Shown here: piece after piece, positions 7,901-14,300 of the stretch | Position numbering within the stretch: the first letter of the stretch is position 1 | How the letters are laid out: every line of letters begins with the position of its first letter | DNA from: DAOTXL01 sp034435455 | GTDB lineage: Bacteria > Chloroflexota > Anaerolineae > JAAYZQ01 | Reading direction: 5' to 3' | DNA length: 23,136 bases | NCBI GenBank assembly: GCA_034435455.1 | Contig: DAOTXL010000020.1 | Coordinates: 1-23,136, forward strand | Made by a program: the position numbers and the translations under genes | The notes under the pieces: generated by a model | The model's input: the letters and a program-made list of their open reading frames with translations, nothing else | Told to the model about the DNA's origin: nothing | The model's database searches: none

Positions 7901-8694
7901 CCCTGACCTACTCCGGCTACCTGGAACTATACCGGGGTAACTATGCCGCTGCCGCCGACCGCCTGCGGCAGACCCTGCCCATGCACCAGGCAATGTGTCA
8001 GGAGCACGGCACGGTAGCAGCCGAGGCCGGCTTAGGGCTGGCCCTGTACCATCTGGGCCGCTATGCCGAGGCCCGGAGCCGGCTGCAGGATGCCGTCGAA
8101 CGGGCCCGCGCCGTGACCCATCGCCGGCGCCTGGTCGAGGCACTCATCGGACTGGGGCTGGTGGAGCTGGCGGATGACCAGGCCCGTGTAGCCCGGCGAT
8201 GTCTGACCGAGGCGGTGGAGTTGGCCCGGACCAGCGAGTGCTACGAAGGGCTGGTAGCAGGGCTGGTGGCCCTGGCCCGCGCCGAGCGGGAGAGCCGTGA
8301 CCATGCCCGTGCTCTCATCCACGCCGGGGAAGCCCTCCGCATCGCCCGACAAAACACGCTGCCCCTGTGGGAGATGTGGGGCGAAGTGGAGGCCAGCCTG
8401 ACCCTGTTGGCTCAGGGCGATCCCGCCGCCGCCCTGGAGCACACCGAACGGGCTGTAACCCTGGTACCCGGATCCCCTGAGGGATGGATCGGCACCGAAG
8501 AGATCCACCTGGCCCACGCCCGCGTCCTGCGTGCTCTGGGCCAGGCCGATCGGGCCGACAACCACGACCGACAGGCCGCACAGATCATTCAGGCCAAAGC
8601 CGATCGGATCCCCGATCTCCGGCAACGGCAGCACTACCTCCAATCTAAACCTGGAATCCGTCAGGCACACCAGCTTGAGGCCGCGTTTGGATAG
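4987..8694 (+). CDS. Large BTAD-type transcriptional regulator with AAA ATPase and TPR repeats
   Basis: The most likely start is the TTG at 4987, downstream of the promoter start point near 4931 and after a purine-rich GGATGGAAAGAG; a TTG at 4951 is possible. This gives about 1235 residues. In order they are: an N-terminal winged-helix-like region (LCIYLLGSPRVEW, RRQARALLYRLA, RRNLSHLLTHLRRALP); a bacterial transcriptional activation domain (LYRGPFLAGF, RGEYQAAIACALRYL, GDRSAALRQFE, LERELGVNPLPQT); an AAA/STAND-like ATPase with Walker A GEAGLGKS near residue 321 and Walker B LLLCLDDLQWAD near 452; and about 500 residues of TPR-like helical repeats from roughly 700 on. There is no C-terminal LuxR helix-turn-helix. 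This is the SARP/MalT-like signal-integrating design common in Chloroflexota; it probably activates transcription upon ligand binding. Several Pro/Glu/Arg-rich insertions are encoded by palindromic repeats. Confidence 0.88.
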   Translation: MSGQWESLAQTDGLCIYLLGSPRVEWATCPLAIPRRQARALLYRLAAHLEPVPREHLCFLFWPDLPESVARRNLSHLLTHLRRALPDSEALLDIDDHVELDPRRAWSDTAAFEKLCVNLTPPPSTPSPFSSKERGKEAEGGRGEALQQAVDLYRGPFLAGFSLPTSPEFEAWATLERYSREHLYLKALAALIEEWAARGEYQAAIACALRYLATDDLAEDVHRRLIELYAAAGDRSAALRQFECCSVILERELGVNPLPQTRAVYQAILKGQPSPPAVRPAWTTLPGLSVPLLGRDRALRILEQAYRQAQAGRGGVALISGEAGLGKSRLMQEFATRLAGRALVLAGAGHSATQTIPYQPIIEALRAALGQGAEEQEGDAPLLPPPSAPIWLSEASRLLPELRDLYPDLPPPSPAEPDEARGHLFEALCQIILGLAASPTPPWKVRENSPLLLCLDDLQWADASTLEWLAYLGRRLGGHRVLVIGAYRGEEAEMVARLRYSLSRYGVLSEVDLEGLDKATVFLLLHHLPPLPSPPPLLSSEEEEGAQGVKSRVALADRLHRTTGGNPFFLLEILRVLLESGWPLDRPIGPVDLPLPDTVRAVVEARLALLGPVARQVLEAGAVLGPCFGFDLVRLTAGRREMETMEGLDELVARQLLVETQPLRYCFHHNLTQRVVEMGLSPVRCQLLHRRAGRALERLAPNEVTALAHHFDTGGEVKKALHYHGLAAQQAEALFAWREAEEHQSRMLILLDRLDPDHRQPDCLAQRGQVLMARAHQRYLQGRLAEWEADLAALAALAEVGDHEELRLQALLQRARYLNLSGRYREAIAVAQEAPPSLPPISPSARSTLCHLLVEVGFAHYLLGQPRQGLAALGSALAIAGEKAEPEIQGPIAHNLGYMYLHMGEYARALACQQEAYACHRAAGDYNGMAWAGLDIGFVHLKLGHLGKAGQYLTESLTLARRIGARPAEAYALTYSGYLELYRGNYAAAADRLRQTLPMHQAMCQEHGTVAAEAGLGLALYHLGRYAEARSRLQDAVERARAVTHRRRLVEALIGLGLVELADDQARVARRCLTEAVELARTSECYEGLVAGLVALARAERESRDHARALIHAGEALRIARQNTLPLWEMWGEVEASLTLLAQGDPAAALEHTERAVTLVPGSPEGWIGTEEIHLAHARVLRALGQADRADNHDRQAAQIIQAKADRIPDLRQRQHYLQSKPGIRQAHQLEAAFG
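5341..5418 (+). repeat. In-frame palindromic repeat inside the BTAD domain coding sequence
   Basis: The pyrimidine-rich arm CTCACCCCACCCCCCTC... followed by CCCCTCTCCC is mirrored by a purine-rich arm GAGAGGGGAAAGG... and GGAGGGAGGGGAGAGG. The arms are imperfectly complementary, with a loop near TTCTCCTCAAAA. The stretch is read as about 25 extra residues (TPPPSTPSPFSSKERGKEAE then GGRGE) between CVNL and ALQQAVDLYRG, where the family normally runs continuously. It has the same CTCACCCC...CTCTCCC / GAGAGGGG layout as the intergenic repeat at 8755. Confidence 0.75.
6565..6640 (+). repeat. Second in-frame pyrimidine/purine palindromic insertion in the regulator
   Basis: A C/T-rich arm of about 35 bases (CTCCCCCCACTTCCCTCCCC and on) is followed by a G/A-rich arm (AGAGGAGGAAGAGGGGG, CAGGGGG). 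It is translated as PPLPSPPPLLSSEEEEGAQG then VKSRVA between FLLLHH and LADRLHRTTGGNPFF. The LADRLHRTTGGNPFFLLEIL block is conserved in this ATPase family and is usually reached without such a linker. Less clear insertions of similar base bias are at 6098-6156 and 6292-6340. Confidence 0.6.
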
Positions 8695-8754
8695 TTCAAT
8701 TTGCCGAGAAAATTGGTTGACACTTTTTGCGGGCGTTAAAAATTGCCGACGTTG

Positions 8755-8826
8755 CCCTCACCCCACCCCTGCCCTTCCCCTCTCCCGCTCGCGGAGGGAG
8801 AGGGGAAGGGGGCCGGGGGGCAGGGG
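8755..8826. repeat. Intergenic GC-rich palindromic repeat (CCCTCACCCC family)
   Basis: The element starts CCCTCACCCC and contains a perfect 14-bp stem, CCTTCCCCTCTCCC (8773-8786) against GGGAGAGGGGAAGG (8796-8809), with a 9-base loop. Purine-rich sequence follows to about 8826. It lies between the regulator's stop codon and the convergent propeller gene, where it may also stop transcription, although no T-run follows. It matches the insertion at 5341 in its opening bases and central hairpin. Confidence 0.75.
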
Positions 8827-8929
8827 ACGAGCGATTGTGTTCAAGAACAGCTACTGAGGAAAGGATGCATCCCCAGGGAGCCGGTCAGGGGCCGGCCCCC
8901 TGTGCTTCTCCGACGTGGATGGGGGGAGG

Positions 8930-10255
8930 TCAACGGTTCCGCAGCCCCACCGGCAGGAACACCGCGTTCGGCACCCACCTGCGGCCATAGATGTGCCGGT
9001 ACACCGTCGGATCGCCCTGGGAATCCGCTGCGTACACGATCAGCGCCGAGGCTCCGCCCCAGGCTACCCCCGGATTCTCACTAGCCCAAAACGCCACGTT
9101 GGCCACCTCGAAGAAGCTGGGCGTCATGTCGCCCCACCGGCCCGCTTCGATCGTCTCCCCGGAAGAGGTCGTTCGCTGCCAGGTGACCAGGTAGTCGCGT
9201 ATCGGTCCGGCCCGGGCCGCCACGGCCGGATCCGTCTCGTCGTCCGTAGAGCTCGCGATAGTAAACTCGCTGCCCTCCGGGTTGCCGGCTACGTCGAGCT
9301 CCTGGCCACGGATGTCCCAGTCGCAGCAGGGGCCGGGGAAGGCGTGCTGCCAGACCACCAGGTAGCGGTGCTGGTCGTTGGTGGTCACGGCCGGCGATTG
9401 CTGGTCCTCGGGCTTGTTATTGATGACGAACTCGCCGGGCGGATTGATCACTGCGCCATTGTCCCCCCGCAGGCGGGCGCCCCTGATGTCCCCGTCGGCG
9501 GTGGTCCACATCCGCCGCCAGACCACCAGGTACTCGTCGGCCGCGACGTTGTAGGCGATGTCGCCCTGGTGCGGCTTGTCGACCTGGGACTGGGAGATCG
9601 GGCTGCCCGCGTAGGGGGTAGAGCCATCGGCCATCACCCGCCGGCCAGACACGTCGTTCGCCAGGCTGGTGACGGTGTCGAAACCATTGGCAATCACCAG
9701 GTACTCGTTGCGGTAGCTATTCCAGGCCACGCGGGGGGTCCAGAAACCCCGGTTGGGCCAGGCAAAGATCTGGAACTCGGGGCCCATAGAAGAGCCGTTC
9801 CAGGCAACCGTCCGGCCCCAGACTTCGTAGTGGGTGCCATCGCCCTGGGCATCGTACATCCACACCACCAGGTACTCATCGGTCGCGGCGTTGTATGCCA
9901 CGTCCGGCTGGAAGCGATCATGGGAGCCAGCAGAGACGGCGAACCAGCTCTTGAGTTGGCCATTGCTGGACACGCGCCGGGCATAGACGTCGCGGTGACC
10001 ATCGGGCCACTTGTTGTGCCAGACGACCAGGTACTCGTCGTGGACATAGTTGTAGGCCACAGCCGGCAGATACCGGTCGCATTCGGGCGAAGTGGGGTCG
10101 GAAATTTGCAATTCAGAACCAAGGTAAGAGGCAGGGTTTGAGGGGGTGTCGAGGCCGGCCTTACCGGCCCGGGCATTCATCCCGGCGTTCAGCCCTGCGG
10201 CCAGCAGGATGGCACCGCCGGTCAGGATGATCCAAAGGGTTCGTTTCGCAGACAT
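8930..10255 (-). CDS. Secreted seven-repeat beta-propeller-like protein
   Basis: The 441-residue protein begins with a signal peptide (MSAKRTLWIILTGGAILLAA then GLNAGMNARA) after an AGGAGAAGAA ribosome binding site. The mature part contains seven repeats of about 55 residues built on 'P.VAYN...DEYLVVW......D..GRRV...G': for example PAVAYNYVHDEYLVVW, PDVAYNAATDEYLVVW, PRVAWNSYRNEYLVI, DIAYNVAADEYLVVW, PAVTTNDQHRYLVVW, PAVAARAGPIRDYLVTW, PGVAWGGASALIVY. Seven such units suggest a seven-bladed propeller. The C-terminus is AVFLPVGLRNR, like the short LPxxxR(N) tails of many secreted Chloroflexota proteins. No catalytic motif is visible; binding or structural roles are possible. It is the last gene of a minus-strand group with two small genes, 24 bases after the one at 10280. 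Confidence 0.82.
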   Translation of the reverse strand: MSAKRTLWIILTGGAILLAAGLNAGMNARAGKAGLDTPSNPASYLGSELQISDPTSPECDRYLPAVAYNYVHDEYLVVWHNKWPDGHRDVYARRVSSNGQLKSWFAVSAGSHDRFQPDVAYNAATDEYLVVWMYDAQGDGTHYEVWGRTVAWNGSSMGPEFQIFAWPNRGFWTPRVAWNSYRNEYLVIANGFDTVTSLANDVSGRRVMADGSTPYAGSPISQSQVDKPHQGDIAYNVAADEYLVVWRRMWTTADGDIRGARLRGDNGAVINPPGEFVINNKPEDQQSPAVTTNDQHRYLVVWQHAFPGPCCDWDIRGQELDVAGNPEGSEFTIASSTDDETDPAVAARAGPIRDYLVTWQRTTSSGETIEAGRWGDMTPSFFEVANVAFWASENPGVAWGGASALIVYAADSQGDPTVYRHIYGRRWVPNAVFLPVGLRNR

Positions 10256-10279
10256 TTCTTCTCCTTGAATACCTTGACC

Positions 10280-10501
10280 CTATCCACATTCCTCCGCCGG
10301 GGGCTGCAGCGCTTTCGAGTCTGCCGCCTGCCGGCGCAGAAAGCCCAGCACCTCGTCCAGAGTGTCAAATGTCCAGCGCCGTCCGCTCTGGATGTGCTCG
10401 ACCTCGCTGTGCCAGGCTCCCTCCTCCGCCAGGGGATGGGCTGGGGGAGAGGTACGCCACAGCCGGATGAGGAACGAGGCGTACTCGACAGGGGTAGACA
10501 T
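10280..10501 (-). CDS. Small conserved-looking protein of unknown function (73 aa)
   Basis: The ATG at 10501 follows GGGGAGAGAAG. A GTG at 10570 would extend the protein by 23 residues but has no clear ribosome binding site. The protein reads as a helical N-terminus (YASFLIRLWR), a short loop, then a beta-hairpin and helix (WHSEVEHIQSGRRWTFDTLD, EVLGFLRRQ). The 'EVEHIQSGRRW.F..L.E...FL' layout looks like small proteins often seen in Chloroflexota genomes; this resemblance is from memory and the function is unknown. It sits between the 180-residue gene and the propeller gene on the same strand and is probably co-transcribed. Confidence 0.62.
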   Translation of the reverse strand: MSTPVEYASFLIRLWRTSPPAHPLAEEGAWHSEVEHIQSGRRWTFDTLDEVLGFLRRQAADSKALQPPAEECG

Positions 10502-10569
10502 TGCGATCTTCTCTCCCCGGCTTGTTGCGTCCGACCACAGCCGGGTTGAATCAAGCCTGGGTGCCGCCA

Positions 10570-11112
10570 CTATTCAAGATCATCGGCGTCGAAAATAAAG
10601 AAATCCACTTCCAGGAGCCCCGTACCGCCGATCAGGATGGGGTTGGGGTCGTCTAAACCTTCAGAGCATGGATACCCGCAACCCAGCACCTTATCGAGGA
10701 TCGGATCGACAATAAATGCATAAAATGAATAGCAGCCGGGCCATAATCTGATTGCATATCCGGTGAAATCGAACTCGAAGAAATAGATCTCTTCCCTATT
10801 TTCATCCACGGTTAAAATGACAACCCATTTTTCCTCCTCGTCCAGGAGCAGATCGGTCAAGTCCACGAAAAACTCTTCTGCGACAAACCGGCCTGTCAGG
10901 AGAACAGGGGGCTCTATCGGCACACCGGTCCTGGGAATGGAGAGAGCGCCGGCGAGATCGGGGATTTCCCGGTAGTATCCTTGCGAGTTCACGGCAATCC
11001 CTTGTCGGGCCTGCCGGCCGGTCCGATAATCCTGCCAGATATCCCCAAGGATCTCGGCCACTTTGCCTACGACAGGGGGCGCCAGGGCCACCATGGCGGC
11101 TAGCAAATCCAT
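10570..11112 (-). CDS. Hypothetical protein, unknown family, lower G+C than its neighbours
   Basis: The 180-residue protein starts at an ATG with GGAGG seven bases before it. A short helical N-terminus (MDLLAAMVALAPPVVGKVAE) has no signal cleavage pattern. Residues about 60-180 are rich in alternating hydrophobic strands (PPVLLTGRFVAEEFFVDLTD, KWVVILTVD, EEIYFFEFDFTGYAIRLWP, GLLEVDFFIFDAD), suggesting an all-beta domain, and are strongly acidic. Two Cys lie close together in LGCGYPCSEG. I do not recognise the family. The DNA is visibly more A+T-rich than rpoB and the propeller gene, with codons such as AAA, AAT and ATA, which may mean recent acquisition. Confidence 0.7.
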   Translation of the reverse strand: MDLLAAMVALAPPVVGKVAEILGDIWQDYRTGRQARQGIAVNSQGYYREIPDLAGALSIPRTGVPIEPPVLLTGRFVAEEFFVDLTDLLLDEEEKWVVILTVDENREEIYFFEFDFTGYAIRLWPGCYSFYAFIVDPILDKVLGCGYPCSEGLDDPNPILIGGTGLLEVDFFIFDADDLE

Positions 11113-11160
11113 TTGAGAGCCTCCGTTTCGTCATCAGAGGGGGACGGTCGGTTACAAGAC

Positions 11161-11189
11161 AAAAACTGCTGTCCACCCTGAACAGCAGT
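11161..11189 (-). terminator. Intrinsic terminator upstream of the 180-aa gene
   Basis: On the minus strand a perfect 8-bp stem ACTGCTGT/ACAGCAGT (11182-11189 with 11165-11172) with a 9-base loop is followed directly by a run of T. It lies between the main rpoB terminator and the 180-residue gene, so it would stop read-through from rpoB. Its upstream arm overlaps a candidate -10 box. Confidence 0.6.
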
Positions 11190-11195
11190 ATAGCA
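11187..11195 (-). promoter_or_regulatory. Candidate extended -10 box for the 10570-11112 gene
   Basis: The minus strand reads TGCTATACT, a TGn extension plus TATACT; no good -35 box is seen. Transcripts started here would begin inside the adjacent hairpin and so escape it, while upstream transcripts would form it. Confidence 0.4.
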
Positions 11196-11200
11196 GAGGG

Positions 11201-11222
11201 ATGGCTACAAAATGGCTACAAA
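11201..11222. repeat. 11-bp tandem direct repeat
   Basis: ATGGCTACAAA occurs twice without a gap, directly upstream of the candidate -10 box. It might be a pair of operator half-sites or simple slippage. No wider repeat or recombinase gene accompanies it. Confidence 0.5.
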
Positions 11223-11313
11223 CGGAGGGCAAAACACAGGCCCCTGCCCCTGCACTCCCTGGCCTGCCATCAGGAGGGGGTGCGGCCGCGGCTCCTCCAC
11301 CAGGGCAGGGAAC

Positions 11314-11340
11314 AAAAAAGGGCGAGAAAAGCTCTCGCCC
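11314..11340 (-). terminator. Intrinsic terminator of rpoB
   Basis: Twenty-four bases past the rpoB stop codon, the minus strand has a perfect 8-bp stem GGGCGAGA/TCTCGCCC with a 5-base loop, followed by six T. This is a strong Rho-independent terminator and shows that the rpoB transcript ends here rather than running into rpoC. Confidence 0.92.
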
Positions 11341-11363
11341 TGTAGATCGGTCGGTTTTTCAGG

Positions 11364-14300
11364 CTACAGGCCCATCATCTCCAGCCCCAGGCCCAGTTCA
11401 GGCAACGGCTCCTCATCTTCCTCCTTGCCGAACTGCAGCCGCTCGGCATCCTCGTCCAGCACCTCCACGGCCAGGGCCAGCGATTGCAACTCTTTGACCA
11501 GCACGCGGAACGATTCGGGCACGCCCGGCTCGATGATCTCCTCGCCCTTGACGATGGCCTCGTAGGTTTTGGTCCGACCCAACACGTCGTCCGACTTGAC
11601 GGTGAGCATCTCCTGCAGGGTATGGGCCGCGCCGTAGGCTTCCAGCGCCCAAACCTCCATCTCGCCGAATCGCTGGCCGCCGAACTGGGCCTTGCCACCC
11701 AGCGGCTGCTGCGTCACCAGCGAGTAGGGGCCGGTGGACCGGGCATGGACCTTGTCCTCCACCAGGTGGGCCAGCTTCATCATGGTGATCACGCCCACGG
11801 TCACCGGCTGGTCGAACGGCTCCCCCGTCTTGCCGTCGTACAGGATCATCTTGCCGCTGATGGGCATCGGATAACCGGTCCGCTGGCTGAGCTTGAGGGC
11901 CGTGATCTGGACCTCGTGGTCGCCCTCCGGCTCCAGGGGAAGATCTTCGGGCCAGGGTTGCTCCAGGCTTTCCAGTTCTTCGCGGACATAGTGGAGCCAC
12001 TCGCGCAGACAGACGATCCGGGCCCGCTCGCGGCTTTTGATCCGCTGCTCCAGGGGGCGGGGTTGGAAGCTAAAGCTGATGAGTTGATCGGGATCGTAGC
12101 CCCGCTCCCGCAGCCAGGCCTGCATCACCACCTGGCGGGCATACCGGCGGTCTGAGGCCAGCCGCTCCTCGTCGTAGGGGCCACCCCCCAGCCACTCCAA
12201 CAGGTACAGGCCGACTATCTCCTCGTCATCGAGCGACCCGGTTTCGAGTTTTACCTCGTCGGCCCACGCCCGTGCCCGGTCGGTGACCACATCCCAGGCG
12301 CGGTCCATCAGCCAGGCCCGGGCCAGCTCGGCCTCGATCTCCGGCTCATCAGCGCCGTCAAAGACGGGCGATATGGCCTTGAAGCCCAGCCGGTCGGCGG
12401 CCCAGCCCAGGTGGGTCTCCAGGATCTGGCCGATGTTCATGCGGGCCGGCACGCCCAGGGGGTTGAGGATCAGCTCCACCGGCGTCCCATCGGCCAGGAA
12501 CGGCATATCCTCGACCGGCACCACCTGGCTGATGACCCCCTTGTTGCCGTGGCGGCCGGCCATCTTGTCCCCCTCGGTCACCTTCCGCCGCTGGGCGACC
12601 ATCACCCGCACTGTCTTTTCCACACCGGCCGGCAGGTCGCGGTGCTCGTCGCGGGAGAACTCTTTGACATCCACGACGATGCCATGCTCGCCGTGGGGCA
12701 GGCGCAGGCTGGAATCCTTGACCTCACGGGCCTTTTCGCCAAAGATCGCCCGCAGCAGCTTCTCTTCCGGCGTCAACTCGGTCTCCCCCTTGGGCGTGAT
12801 CTTGCCCACCAGGATGTCGCCCGGCCCCACCTCGGCCCCAATGCGGATGATGCCCGACTCGTCCAGGTCTTTCAGCGCATCCTCGCCCACGTTGGGGATG
12901 TCGCGGGTGATCTCTTCCGGCCCCAGTTTGGTGTCGCGGGCCTCCACTTCGTGCTTTTCGATGTGGATCGAGGCGAATTTGTCGTCACGCACCACCTGTT
13001 CGCTGACCAGCACCGCGTCCTCATAATTGCCGCCCTCCCAACTCATAAAGGCAACCAGCACATTCTGGCCCAGGGCCAGCTCCCCATGGTCGGTGGAGGA
13101 GGAATCGACGAGCACGTCGCCGGCCTTGACCTGTTGGCCCTTGAAGACGATAGGCCGCTGATCCAGGCAGGTGCTCTGGTTCGAGCGCCGGAAGCGCCGC
13201 AGTTTGTAGGTACGGCAGCCCTTTGCGCCCTGGACCACAACGGCATCGCCCGTGACGCTGACCACTTCCCCATCCTCTTCGGCGATGACGATCTGGCCCG
13301 AATCGGCGGCCACCTGCGCTTCGATGCCGGTGCCTACCAGCGGCGCGTCGGGTTGGAGCAACGGCACGGCCTGGCGTTGCATGTTGGAGCCCATCAGGGC
13401 GCGGTTGGCGTCGTCGTGTTCCAGGAAGGGGATAAGGGCCGCCGTCACCCCCACGATCTGTTTGGGCGACACGTCCATATATTCCACCTTGTCCACCGAC
13501 TCTTCCATGAACTCCTGCATGCGCCGCACCGAAACGCGGTCGGAGACAAACTGCCCTTCCTCGTCCAACTGGGCGTTGGCCTGGGCAATGGTGTGGCGGT
13601 CCTCTTCGTCGGCGGGCAGATAGACGATCTCGTTGGTGGCCATGGGCCGGATCTTGACCTCCGGCAGCTCGGCGAACAGGCCGGCCAGGCGGTCGGCCAT
13701 CGCTTCGTCCACCCGCTGGTTGGGCTCCGCAATCACCTCCCCCGTGGCGGGCTCCACGATCCGCTCCCGCAACGTCTTGCCCAACAGCCGATCCTTGCGG
13801 TTGGGCACGGTATGGATCACCTTGCGGTAGGGGGTTTCGATAAAGCCATATTCGTTAATGCGGGCATAGGTGCCCATGGAGCCGATGAGGCCGATGTTGG
13901 GCCCTTCCGGCGTTTCGATGGGGCAGATACGGCCATAGTGCGAGTGGTGTACGTCGCGCACGTCAAAGCCGGCCCGCTCACGCCGCAGGCCCCCCGGCCC
14001 CAAGGCGCTGAGCCGGCGCTTATGGGTCAGTTCATCCAGCGGGTTGGTCTGTTGCATGAACTGCGAAAGCTGGCTGCCGCCGAAAAACTCGCGCACCGCG
14101 GCCACGACCGGCCGCACATTGATGAGCGAGATGGGGGTCATCTGCTCCGGCTCCCGGATGCTCATCCGCTCGCGGACCACCCGCTCCATGCGCAGCAGGC
14201 CGATGCGCAGTTGGTTCTGGATCAACTCGCCCATGGTCTTGACCCGCCGGTTGCCCAGGTGGTCAATGTCGTCCCCCCCCTCCACGCCGTTGTTGACCTG

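Noticed and set aside
6998..8143. 381-codon minus-strand open frame opposite the TPR region
   Set aside because: Arg/Pro/Gly-rich composition and no motifs; the plus strand has continuous TPR coding sequence.
8717..8745. TTGACA at 8720 as a promoter after the regulator gene
   Set aside because: No acceptable -10 box at 16-18 bp and no plus-strand gene downstream; the next gene is on the opposite strand.
11201..11222. Tandem ATGGCTACAAA repeat as a phage or integrative-element attachment site
   Set aside because: No integrase, tRNA gene or second distant copy is present in the window.
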